This document shows positions 7,661 to 15,648 of a stretch of 38,388 nucleotides of DNA, in pieces. Below the pieces are notes generated by a model that was given only the letters and a program-made list of their open reading frames with translations, had not been told where the DNA came from and did not search any database. The DNA comes from Paracoccaceae bacterium. Lineage in GTDB: Bacteria > Pseudomonadota > Alphaproteobacteria > Rhodobacterales > Rhodobacteraceae. Positions within the stretch are counted from its first letter, which is position 1. Every line of letters begins with the position of its first letter. The stretch spans positions 1-38,388 of the forward strand of contig CACDPP010000018.1 in NCBI GenBank assembly GCA_902554705.1, written 5' to 3'. The position numbers were made by a program, and so were the translations under genes.

Positions 7661-8644
7661 TTAAGATAATTTAACTTTCTTCTTAGATTTTGATGACTTA
7701 ATTTTATGTAAAATAAGCTCCGTGAGTTTGTTGTCTCTCTCTTTCTCATGTTTTTCAAGTTCACTGAGTTGGTAAAGGTTTAGCAGTTCTTCTTCTAATC
7801 CAAGCTTAACCACTGATGACCATTCGATATCAAGTTTATTGAACATTTCCCCGTACATTTTTTCGTAACGTTTCACGTATCCAGCTATCCCCTCTGGTGC
7901 ATTCAAGTGAATAGTTTGGAAGGGTCCCATAAATGACCATCTAAGGCCGAGACCCTCAGAAATTGCCTTGTCGATATCTTCTGCTGAAGAAACACCTTCC
8001 TTTACGAGATTAAAGGCTTCGCTAAGTAGAGCACCTTGAAGACGGTTAACAACAAAGCCTGGAATTTCTTTTTTCAATTCCAAAGGCTCTTTGTCTATTG
8101 AGATAATAATGTTTTTAACAGCCTTTGTTACGGCCTCGCTCGTGAATGGTGCTGGTACAATTTCTACTGCTGGTATTAAATGAGGGGGATTAATAGGATG
8201 AGCCACAAGGCATCTATTTTGTCCTTTTACATCTTTTGCGTAAAGAGATGCAGGAATTCCAGAAGTTGAGCTGGCAATGGGGATATTGTCTGCTGTTGCG
8301 GCGTCTATTTTTATGGTAAGTTCCTTTTTTATTTCGAGATCCTCAGGCCCACTCTCTTGGACATGAATACTGCCTCTCACGGCATGTGAAAGATCTTGAG
8401 CAAGATGAACTTTATCTAAATAATCGGAAATATTTTTATTTTCGAGTACGCCATAGTTTTTTAGGTCGCCCAGCTTGGCTTTTATTTTTTCTTTAGCTTG
8501 AGCCATAACGCCTTCGACCGGATCAAATAATGAGATATGAAAACCTGCACTTAGGAAACTTATCGCCCATGATTGGCCAATCAAACCACATCCTATTAAA
8601 GCAACTTTTTTTTTCTGATTATTTTCATGTTTTTTTGAAGACAT
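7661..8644 (-). CDS. 3-hydroxyacyl-CoA dehydrogenase family enzyme, lambda-crystallin-like
   Basis: This 327-residue NAD-dependent dehydrogenase has a Rossmann motif at residues 18-23 (GCGLIG) and Asp41 after the second strand. The catalytic segment HPINPPH is at 149-155, followed by the C-terminal helical domain with GFVVNRLQGALLSEAF. The segment MGPFQTIHLNAPEG resembles lambda-crystallin/L-gulonate 3-dehydrogenase and related short 3-hydroxyacyl-CoA dehydrogenases. L-carnitine dehydrogenase is another relative. It oxidises a 3-hydroxy acid or its CoA ester; which one cannot be decided. The C-terminus is unusually Lys-rich (HKIKSSKSKKKVKLS). It is divergent from the GFA protein gene. Confidence 0.85.
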   Translation of the reverse strand: MSSKKHENNQKKKVALIGCGLIGQSWAISFLSAGFHISLFDPVEGVMAQAKEKIKAKLGDLKNYGVLENKNISDYLDKVHLAQDLSHAVRGSIHVQESGPEDLEIKKELTIKIDAATADNIPIASSTSGIPASLYAKDVKGQNRCLVAHPINPPHLIPAVEIVPAPFTSEAVTKAVKNIIISIDKEPLELKKEIPGFVVNRLQGALLSEAFNLVKEGVSSAEDIDKAISEGLGLRWSFMGPFQTIHLNAPEGIAGYVKRYEKMYGEMFNKLDIEWSSVVKLGLEEELLNLYQLSELEKHEKERDNKLTELILHKIKSSKSKKKVKLS

Positions 8645-8722
8645 GCCAAGACCACTACTAAAAAATTTGTTTGAAATTAATTACGTTGACTGTAGCCTAG
8701 CTTTAAAAATGAAACTACAGTT

Positions 8723-9175
8723 ATGGGTCTAAAAATGAAAAAAGCTTGTTTTTGTGGTAAGGTAACGATGGATTTTCCCGAAAAACCTCTTCTACATTTC
8801 ATGTGCCATTGCACCGATTGCGATTCTTTGTGGAACGGGGCATACATGGGTTTTGTTTATCCTACCGATGAGGTCACTATCGGTGGTGATAAATCTACTT
8901 ATCAATTTAATGGCGGCAGTAGTTTAGGTTTTGAGATTGACTTTTGTGCGACGTGTGGAACAAAAGTAGCCTCCCGACCAGAAGTAGTTGACGGATTGAC
9001 TTACATTCCTGCAGGTTTTCTAAAAAATGAAGTGGATTTCTCTCCTCAGGTTGAGATTTTTGCATACAATAAATACAAATGTTTTGGCGATCCGGAGACT
9101 TTAGTTGAAAGTTTTGATCACAATGGGACGGTAGAAAGAATTTCGGCTGTTATAGAAGCAATGAACCAAACTTAA
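8723..9175 (+). CDS. GFA/CENP-V domain zinc protein
   Basis: This 150-residue protein has the cysteine pattern of the glutathione-dependent formaldehyde-activating (GFA) family: C9 and C11 (CFCG), C28/C30/C33 (CHCTDC), and C75/C78 (CATCG). Two zinc ions are expected, one structural and one labile. Most members have no proven activity; some act on glutathione adducts. The second in-frame ATG at 8735 could equally be the start, since neither has a strong ribosome binding site. Its stop codon directly abuts the stop of the convergent adenylate cyclase gene with no base between, leaving no room for a separate terminator. Confidence 0.82.
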   Translation: MGLKMKKACFCGKVTMDFPEKPLLHFMCHCTDCDSLWNGAYMGFVYPTDEVTIGGDKSTYQFNGGSSLGFEIDFCATCGTKVASRPEVVDGLTYIPAGFLKNEVDFSPQVEIFAYNKYKCFGDPETLVESFDHNGTVERISAVIEAMNQT

Positions 9176-10099
9176 TCAATTTTCTAGTTCGCTGATAATT
9201 TCTAGCAATTTATTCTTATCAATCTTCTTTGGGTCGTATTCCAATTTGAGCCCATCCAACTCTTTTATCACTTTGGTGTTTTGAGATTCTTGTCTATTCA
9301 AAACGTAGCTTGCGATAGGTTTATCAATTCCCTTTGCCTTTACTTCAATTGGTAAGGAGGTTTCGAATTTATTTTTTATCAAGTTTTGTACAGTTGAAGA
9401 TACTAGAATAGAATTTTTTGGTGCAGCTTGCTCTAGTCGAGAAGCGACGTTTACGGCTCTACCAATAGCCGTGTAATCAAGCCGTTGTGCGCTACCGAAA
9501 TTACCTACGTTACACAAACCGTTGTGAATTCCCACGCGTACTTCAAGCTTTTCTGGAAAATTATACGTTTCCTGAAAATGCTGCTGGTTGCTCTCAAGAA
9601 AAGCGAGCATCTCCAATGCCATATTACAACACGCGGCAGCATCTTCCTTAGCCCCTTTTGTTTCGGGATCACCAAAAAAAATCATCAGTGAGTCGCCAAT
9701 AAATTTATCGATAGTTCCTCCATATCTCAGAGCAATGTCGCACATGTTAGTAAGATAAAAATTTAGAAAGTTTGAAAGATCTTCAGCTTCCATTTGCTCA
9801 GAAATTGTCGTAAATCCGATAATGTCAGAGAAAAAAATTGTAAGTTTTTTCCTTGCACTTTTGGTTGAGAATTCTGCGCCTGAAAAAATTTTTTCACAAA
9901 TTTGTGGTGAAAGATATTTTGATAGTTGTTCTGAGGCTTTTTGTAATTTGTCTCGTTGCGCGTCTGCCTCGACTTTTGCTTCTTGAACAAGGGATTTTTG
10001 GCGCTCTAATTCACTTGCCAGAGATTTCCTCAAACGTGCTTCCAATTTAAGTTTACTATTTTCTTGTTTAAGTGCTTTTAGTTCTTCAGTACTTTCCAT
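9176..10099 (-). CDS. Class III adenylate cyclase with N-terminal coiled coil
   Basis: This 307-residue soluble enzyme makes cAMP from ATP. Residues 5-60 are a charged heptad-rich coiled coil, probably for dimerisation or signal input. The cyclase domain covers about 83-270. It has both metal-binding aspartates (D92 in FSDIIGF and D136 in FIGDS), the ATP-selecting Lys132 and Asp208 (TIDKFIGD and QRLDYT), and the transition-state residues N217 and R221. All key residues are present, so it should be active as a homodimer. A short tail (about 270-307) follows. No membrane segment is seen, so the signal sensed is unknown. Confidence 0.88.
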   Translation of the reverse strand: MESTEELKALKQENSKLKLEARLRKSLASELERQKSLVQEAKVEADAQRDKLQKASEQLSKYLSPQICEKIFSGAEFSTKSARKKLTIFFSDIIGFTTISEQMEAEDLSNFLNFYLTNMCDIALRYGGTIDKFIGDSLMIFFGDPETKGAKEDAAACCNMALEMLAFLESNQQHFQETYNFPEKLEVRVGIHNGLCNVGNFGSAQRLDYTAIGRAVNVASRLEQAAPKNSILVSSTVQNLIKNKFETSLPIEVKAKGIDKPIASYVLNRQESQNTKVIKELDGLKLEYDPKKIDKNKLLEIISELEN

Positions 10100-10219
10100 T
10101 AAATAAACTTTCTAAACTCAATTGATTTACCTTAAACACAGACTGTTAACCCAAAAAAAATTAATAAGTTTTGATAAAAAAAATTTTATTCACGCTATAT
10201 AGTATTAAAAGGATTCTCA

Positions 10220-10555
10220 TTGAAAAGTTATATTTTTCTATCTCTGGCGATTATTTTGGAAGTTTTTGGGACAATGATGCTACCCGTATCCCAAAATTTC
10301 ACTAAAATTGTACCTACGGTTGCATTAGTAGTTGCCTACGTTTGCTCTTTTTACCTTTTAACATTTGCACTCAAAGCGATTCCAATAGCAGTAGTATATG
10401 CTTCATGGGCAGGTCTTGGTGTTTTTTTAGTCGCCATATTAAGCAAATTCCTTTTTGACCAGTCTTTATCTTGGCAGGTAATCCTTGGACTTATTTTGAT
10501 CATAGCGGGCGTTATTTTAGTAAATACTTTCTCTGGTTCCAATAGTATTGAGTAA
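10220..10555 (+). CDS. Small multidrug resistance (SMR) efflux protein
   Basis: This 111-residue protein has four predicted membrane helices. The essential proton- and drug-binding Glu14 is present (AIILEVFGT), as are Tyr60 and Trp63 in the substrate pocket (VVYASWAGLG). It should exchange protons for cationic compounds, polyamines or guanidinium-type substrates as a dual-topology dimer; which subgroup cannot be told. The start is TTG, backed by AAGGA 6 bases upstream. The membrane fusion protein gene follows on the same strand after about 100 bases, but SMR pumps do not normally use such a partner. Confidence 0.88.
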   Translation: MKSYIFLSLAIILEVFGTMMLPVSQNFTKIVPTVALVVAYVCSFYLLTFALKAIPIAVVYASWAGLGVFLVAILSKFLFDQSLSWQVILGLILIIAGVILVNTFSGSNSIE

Positions 10556-10658
10556 AGTATCTAAGACGATATTGTTTAGTTTTATTTCTAATTTTTGTTG
10601 AAAAATTGATCTGGATGGAAAATAATAACATGTGGGAAAATGTAGGGATAAAAGGGCT

Positions 10659-11597
10659 ATGAAAAATTTCAGACTTTGCGGGTTAGCATTATTTCTTTCA
10701 ATTGTTTCTTCGATGGCCTCCTCTGAAACTAATTTTCAGCCTGTAAGCTTATCCGGTACTGTTTTTGCGAACAATGAGACTAGCCTTTCGTATCAAACTG
10801 GAGGGTGTATAGCCGAAGTTTCTAGCCAATCACTAACATCTTGGAAAACTTACCAAGGTCAAATATTAGTGGAACTGGATGATAGGAATGCCGATCTGGC
10901 GGTCAAAACAGCAGAAGCTAGATTGCTTGATTTAGAAGCTTCAGTAGAAGATGCTGATTTCTCTATTGAAGTTGCAAAAGCAGACGTAGGACGAGTTGAA
11001 GAAGAATTTCAGTTTGTGAAACGTGAATTTGAGAGAACAAAAGTTTTATTTGAACGGGGACTAGTTAACGAAACGACTTTCGAATCTGCCGAGCGGCGAA
11101 AACTAGAAACGACTTTCTCTGTTCAGCGTGCAAAAGAGGCACTTGGGCGTTCTATTGCCTCAAAAAAAAGGTCTTTGATCGCTCTGGATATTGGTAAATT
11201 AGAGTTAGAGGGGCGACAATTAGATTTGGATAAATTAATTGTTCGCGCACCCCACGATGGAATTTTACTAGAGTTTGAACCAAATATTGGGGATTGTGTC
11301 TCTCAAAGTTCGTTGGCAGCAAAGTTATACAGGCCGGAAGAAAAGAGCGTTGAAACATTTATTTTTGTTCAACAGCTTGTAAATGCAGAAGAAATGGGTG
11401 TTGCTGTGGGGAATTCAGTAAACGTAATCAGAACAAATGGACAAATCTGCAAAGGAATTTTTTCTGTGGTTGGTACAGAAGCTGATCTAGAAAGCCAAAA
11501 CGTAAAAGCTATTATCGATTTAGATCCAACTTGTGCTCCTTCGATGTTTCTAAATGAGGCTGTAAAAATTGAGACTGTCTCTGAAAATATCAATTGA
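10659..11597 (+). CDS. Periplasmic membrane fusion protein (HlyD/RND adaptor type), orphan
   Basis: This is 312 residues from the ATG at 10659. I chose it because it begins a signal peptide (MKNFRLCGLALFLSIVSSMASS) and has AGGG upstream; a GTG nine codons earlier adds only polar residues. The order is a beta-barrel/lipoyl half (SGTVFANNETSLSYQTGGCIAEV), a long alpha-hairpin rich in Glu, Lys and Arg (about residues 75-175), the second lipoyl half (LIVRAPHDGILLEFEPNIGDCV) and a barrel domain. Adaptors like this link an inner-membrane RND or ABC pump to an outer-membrane channel. No pump or channel gene follows: a terminator comes 33 bases after the stop. The partner is presumably encoded elsewhere. 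Confidence 0.78.
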   Translation: MKNFRLCGLALFLSIVSSMASSETNFQPVSLSGTVFANNETSLSYQTGGCIAEVSSQSLTSWKTYQGQILVELDDRNADLAVKTAEARLLDLEASVEDADFSIEVAKADVGRVEEEFQFVKREFERTKVLFERGLVNETTFESAERRKLETTFSVQRAKEALGRSIASKKRSLIALDIGKLELEGRQLDLDKLIVRAPHDGILLEFEPNIGDCVSQSSLAAKLYRPEEKSVETFIFVQQLVNAEEMGVAVGNSVNVIRTNGQICKGIFSVVGTEADLESQNVKAIIDLDPTCAPSMFLNEAVKIETVSENIN

Positions 11598-11630
11598 TTA
11601 GGATTTCTAGACCGCTTAGCTAGTTATTAT

Positions 11631-11665
11631 GGAGGCGCATTCGGACTGCGCCTCCTTTTAGTTTT
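11631..11665. terminator. Rho-independent terminator between convergent genes
   Basis: A perfect 9-bp GC-rich stem (GGAGGCGCA at 11631-11639 with TGCGCCTCC at 11647-11655) closes a 7-base loop and is followed by TTTTAGTTTTTT on the plus strand. It ends transcription of the membrane fusion protein gene and, since stem symmetry allows, may also help the convergent 5'-nucleotidase gene. Confidence 0.9.
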
Positions 11666-13231
11666 TTATTGTGTTACTTCTATGCGACCATCTAAGTAAG
11701 GTTGGTATCCATTCTGTTTTGCTAAAAATTCAGCGGTTACGTCTGCTAAATCTGGGCCATAATCGTAAGCATTTGAGGCACCTCTAAACATTTTATAGCC
11801 ATCACCGCCATTTCTTACATAATTGTTTGACACAACTTTGTATGTTTTTCCCAAATCAATTGGTGATCCTCCAACTAAGACTTTAGAGATTCGTGATCCA
11901 ACCTCTGCTGAAGGGTTTACAGTAAAGGATAGGCCAGCAACTTGTGGAAACCGTCCTTTAACTTCCTCCATCTGGCTTACCCCATTTTCAAGTGCTGCAA
12001 CGATGGTTTCACCAGTGACTTCAAATGTTGAAAGTGTATTCTGAAAGGGGAGTACAGTTAACACATCGCCCATGGTTACATCTCCTGCGCCAATTGATGC
12101 TCTCAGGCCGCCACCATTCTGTATCGCAATTTCAACACCCTGACTGGAAACGCGTTCTAGCATAGCATCTGCAACCAGATTTCCCATTTGGCATTCTCTG
12201 ACTCGACAGTTTGCACGATCACCATCAATATCAGAAGCTGCATTTGCAACGACTTTATTTTTCATTTCTTCAATTGGAGCTCCCATCTCGGCGATACGTG
12301 CTGCAGTTTCTTCATCAGGAATTATTGATGCATCAAGCAAAATTGGATCACCTGAAGCAGAGGTTACATTCCCAGATCCATCGAAACTGACTGTTAGCTT
12401 GCCAAGGTATTTTGTGTAAGCATAAGCTTGTACAACTGGTACTGAACCAACCATTTCAGGGTAAGAGTAATTACTTCCTTCTTCATTCAACATTTTGCTA
12501 TGGCTGTGCCCGCCTATAATAAGGTCAATTCCAGGAACGCTTTTCGCTATTTCAATGTCCATCGGAAGACCAACGTGAGTAAGTGCGATAATTTTATTGA
12601 TGCCATTTGCTTCCATTTTTGCAACATCTTCCTTAAGAGCTGCTATCTCATCCATAAATTTAACATTATCGCCAGGACTGGAAGTATCTACAGTATCAGT
12701 GGCTAGAGCAGAAACTATCCCAATTTTTTGGCCACCTATATCTATAATCACTGAATCTTTCACATGATTTTTCAGAAGTGGTTCCTTGCTTAAATCGAGA
12801 TTGCCCGAAACTACTGGAAATGAAACTGCATCTATAAATTTTGCGAGGCCTTCTGGCCCATCATCAAACTCGTGGTTTCCAACAGCCATGGCATCGTAAC
12901 CAATAGCTTCCATGAATTCCGCTTCTGCAGCACCTTTGTAAGTTGTATAAAAAAGAGAGCCCTGAAATGGATCGCCTGCATCAAGAACTAAAATATTTTG
13001 ACCAGATAACTCTGACCGTTGCATATCAATAGCGGATTTAATTCGTGCAATGCCACCAAAGCATTTACGCTCTGCTTCCCCATCGGCATTACACGTTGAG
13101 TCATATTTATTAATGGACTCAATTCGGCTATGGATATCGTTTGTATGTAAAATAGTCACATTAAATTCTGCCAATGCAGCACTTGCAGAAATTGCGGTAG
13201 CTGCACCTACAAAAAATGAAAATAGTTTCAT
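11666..13231 (-). CDS. Periplasmic 5'-nucleotidase/2',3'-cyclic phosphodiesterase family protein
   Basis: This is 521 residues from the ATG at 13231. Three upstream in-frame starts are possible, but GGAG lies 6 bases before this one and directly abuts the ATG at 13237, and this start gives a clean signal peptide (cleavage after ALA21). The metallophosphoesterase domain shows all metal motifs: HTNDIH (29-34), DAGD, GNHE, THVGL and GGHSHS. The C-terminal 5'-nucleotidase domain contains the substrate-stacking region (NGGGLRASI and NNYVRNGGDGY). It removes phosphate from extracellular nucleotides or UDP-sugars, supplying nucleosides and phosphate. The gene stands alone, and the terminator at its 3' end is shared with the convergent fusion-protein gene. 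Confidence 0.9.
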   Translation of the reverse strand: MKLFSFFVGAATAISASAALAEFNVTILHTNDIHSRIESINKYDSTCNADGEAERKCFGGIARIKSAIDMQRSELSGQNILVLDAGDPFQGSLFYTTYKGAAEAEFMEAIGYDAMAVGNHEFDDGPEGLAKFIDAVSFPVVSGNLDLSKEPLLKNHVKDSVIIDIGGQKIGIVSALATDTVDTSSPGDNVKFMDEIAALKEDVAKMEANGINKIIALTHVGLPMDIEIAKSVPGIDLIIGGHSHSKMLNEEGSNYSYPEMVGSVPVVQAYAYTKYLGKLTVSFDGSGNVTSASGDPILLDASIIPDEETAARIAEMGAPIEEMKNKVVANAASDIDGDRANCRVRECQMGNLVADAMLERVSSQGVEIAIQNGGGLRASIGAGDVTMGDVLTVLPFQNTLSTFEVTGETIVAALENGVSQMEEVKGRFPQVAGLSFTVNPSAEVGSRISKVLVGGSPIDLGKTYKVVSNNYVRNGGDGYKMFRGASNAYDYGPDLADVTAEFLAKQNGYQPYLDGRIEVTQ

Positions 13232-13377
13232 ATTCATCTCCTTGAGTTTTGCTAGTTTGTCAGGCCTGCATAAACGCAAGTTAATTTCAAAAACATATTT
13301 ATAACAACGATTCTTTGTTTGGCACGCCTGAAGGTTTTATCTTCAATAAAAAAGCTGATTATGTTATCGTTCTTCCA

Positions 13378-14529
13378 ATGTTTCCCGTTGAATTCAATAT
13401 TGTTTACGAAGACTTTTCTCAAAATCCGTATCCGACACTTTCTAAATTAAGGAAGAAGGCTCCAATATCATTTGTACCACAACTAGGTGCAATTTTGCTC
13501 TCAAAACATGAAGACATATTCGTTTGTGAAAAAAATATATCGGTATTTTCTTCAGTACAGCCCGATGGTCTTATGACGAGATTGATGGGTCAAAATATGA
13601 TGAGGAAAGATGGTGAGGAACATAAAAAAGAGCGCCATATAATTTTTCCGACGATTTCACCCAAAACCACACAGAATGTCTGGAAACAAAAATTCATAAG
13701 TCATACAAAGAAAATTCTCGATAATCTTTCAGATCATCAAGAAATAGATTTGGTAAACGAATTTGCCAAACCAGTTTCAGCAGAAGCATTAAAGTCCATC
13801 ACAGGTCTTACAAATATGACTTGGCAAGAAATGGATCGTGTGAGCCAAGGAATGATTGACGGTTGTGCAAATTATACTCAAAATAAGGTAGTCGAAGAAA
13901 ATTGTAACAATTGCACTGCCTCCATTGATCTTCACATTCAAGAAAGATTGGATCAGGATTTAGGTTCTGACCCCTCACTATTATCTGTTTTTGCATTGAA
14001 AAACGAAAAATTTGAAACAATTTCTGCGAACGTAAAATTAGCTATCTCTGGAGGCCAGAACGAACCGCGAGATGCGATTGCTGGTACCATTGCCACGCTG
14101 TTGCAAAACCCAAAACAGCTTGAAAAGATATTAAATGGTGAATTTAATTGGCTGAAGGCATTTGAGGAGTATGCTAGGTGGATGTCTCCTATCGGAATGT
14201 CGCCAAGGCGAATAGCAAAAGATTTTTCTTATAAAGATTTTAATTTTTTTGAGAATGATCGCGTGTTTTTAATGTTTGGTTCGGCTAATCGCGATGAGGA
14301 TATTTTTGAAAAACCAGATGAATTCAAACTGGATCGAGATGTAGCTCGATCAATATCGTTTGGGGCAGGCCCTCATTTTTGTGCCGGAGCATGGATCTCA
14401 AAAACACTCATTGCCGAAGTTGCTATTCCAATGCTTTTTGAAAAATTTCCGAATATTAAATTACTCTCCGGAGTGGAATATTCTGGTTGGGCCTTTAGAG
14501 GCCCGAAGCCATTCTTTGTGAAAGTATAA
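13378..14529 (+). CDS. Cytochrome P450
   Basis: This soluble haem-thiolate monooxygenase has 383 residues from the ATG at 13378. An upstream TTG at 13315 would add 21 residues not typical of the family; neither start has a clear ribosome binding site. The K-helix ExxR is present as EYAR within FEEYARWMSP. The haem loop FGAGPHFCAG (about 14356-14385) supplies the Cys ligand. In the I helix, where most P450s have (A/G)Gx(D/E)T(T/S), the sequence is SGGQNEPRDAIAG (about 14050-14080), so Asn-Glu-Pro replaces the usual acid-Thr pair. No ferredoxin or reductase gene is nearby. It is tail-to-tail with a membrane di-iron hydroxylase gene, 3 bases apart. The substrate is unknown. Confidence 0.88.
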   Translation: MFPVEFNIVYEDFSQNPYPTLSKLRKKAPISFVPQLGAILLSKHEDIFVCEKNISVFSSVQPDGLMTRLMGQNMMRKDGEEHKKERHIIFPTISPKTTQNVWKQKFISHTKKILDNLSDHQEIDLVNEFAKPVSAEALKSITGLTNMTWQEMDRVSQGMIDGCANYTQNKVVEENCNNCTASIDLHIQERLDQDLGSDPSLLSVFALKNEKFETISANVKLAISGGQNEPRDAIAGTIATLLQNPKQLEKILNGEFNWLKAFEEYARWMSPIGMSPRRIAKDFSYKDFNFFENDRVFLMFGSANRDEDIFEKPDEFKLDRDVARSISFGAGPHFCAGAWISKTLIAEVAIPMLFEKFPNIKLLSGVEYSGWAFRGPKPFFVKV

Positions 14530-14532
14530 AAT

Positions 14533-15552
14533 TTAAGTTTGGGTCTTAGTTGGAAATTTTTCCTGATTTTTCTTGCTCAGCCTAGCGCGCAAGTTGTTGA
14601 ACGACTCTTCGCTACCGTCATGAAGCGTACCGAACCAACGATCCAAGGGTAAAATACCATCCGCATAATTGCATTCAAAATACTTGTGATGGAGGTAATG
14701 TGCATAGCTATCAAGATCAAAGCTAGTTTGCTCGTCAGTTTTTATTCTTTCAAATCCAGTGTGACCTGGCGCTGGACTTAATCCTGCGTGAACTAAAGTC
14801 ACAATTATAAAGGCTGGGTGGAATGGAAAAAAAAGATAAAGAAGAGCGCATGAAAAATAAAAAATATGCTCTATCGGGTGCATAGCCAGCCCTGACCATG
14901 GGCCCGGGTTAATATTTCTGTGATGTGTCTTATGGGCCAACTTGTATAATGGCTCAAAGTGAATAAGTCGATGAATGAGGTAAAAATGAAAATCACGCCA
15001 AAGGTGGATTAACAAAATCATAGCAACGAAATAAAACATATTCTCATCAAGGCTGATTAAACTCAAGTTCCCGCTTGCTGCAAACCACAAGATACAAATT
15101 TCAAAACAAGTCCAAATTAGAACACCACTGCAAAAAGTCAGAAAAATATTATCCTTAGTTTGGTTATCAAAGAGAAATTGTTTTGAATTTTCTGAAGGCC
15201 ATCGTGGGTTATATTTAAAATCTGTGTCTTGTGCCCGCTGAATGTATAGTCGATAGTGAAAAGTTCCATAAAATATTAATACGAGCCCACTGTTTTTAAT
15301 AAAAACTAAAAGACAAGTGATAATTGTGAGATTTGCATAATCTTCAAGTGGTGGAGATAAAGCAAACCATGATATTAAACCAATTCCGACATAAAAAAGG
15401 TTCCAGGGTAAAAAATAACCAGGAACTGAGAAAATCCATTTTAGTGCTCTGATAGGTGCTAATGGCCAAACAAAAACAGGTGGATAGCCCACGCGTTTTT
15501 TAGGTACATAGTTCCCCTTATAACTGCGGTCGCCAAATTTTTTTTCGTGCAT
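14533..15552 (-). CDS. Sterol desaturase/fatty acid hydroxylase superfamily membrane protein
   Basis: This integral membrane di-iron oxygenase has 339 residues from the ATG at 15552; a TTG four codons upstream is equally possible. Hydrophobic segments occur around residues 40-60, 65-110, 140-190 and 235-265. The histidine clusters of the PF04116 family are present in order: HRLIH (after HLWRDFHFYLI), HKTHH, and HYLHH near the C-terminus, followed by DRWFGTLHDGS, a typical ending (RLFGT). Members act on sterols, fatty acids, carotenoids or ether lipids. The position next to a P450 on the opposite strand is suggestive of lipid or isoprenoid oxidation but they cannot form an operon. Confidence 0.85.
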   Translation of the reverse strand: MHEKKFGDRSYKGNYVPKKRVGYPPVFVWPLAPIRALKWIFSVPGYFLPWNLFYVGIGLISWFALSPPLEDYANLTIITCLLVFIKNSGLVLIFYGTFHYRLYIQRAQDTDFKYNPRWPSENSKQFLFDNQTKDNIFLTFCSGVLIWTCFEICILWFAASGNLSLISLDENMFYFVAMILLIHLWRDFHFYLIHRLIHFEPLYKLAHKTHHRNINPGPWSGLAMHPIEHIFYFSCALLYLFFPFHPAFIIVTLVHAGLSPAPGHTGFERIKTDEQTSFDLDSYAHYLHHKYFECNYADGILPLDRWFGTLHDGSEESFNNLRARLSKKNQEKFPTKTQT

Positions 15553-15648
15553 ATCTAAATACAATTTTTTTTTGTCTTCATCTGATATACAGTAAAATTA
15601 CAAATTTAAGAATTATCAACTGTAGTTTTAAGTCTTTAGAAGGCGTTA

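Noticed and set aside
9173-9178. Stop codons of the GFA and cyclase genes abutting exactly
   Set aside because: Dense packing of convergent genes occurs several times here (also 14529/14533 and 23758/23761) and does not by itself suggest regulation.
10630-10662. Ten-codon leader-like frame whose stop overlaps the fusion-protein start
   Set aside because: ATG at 10630 and stop TGA at 10660-10662 could be a coupled leader, but no Trp, His or other attenuation-type codon run is seen and the length may be chance.
13315-13377. Longer P450 N-terminus from a TTG
   Set aside because: It adds 21 residues with no ribosome binding site and no family match; the ATG at 13378 gives the usual start.
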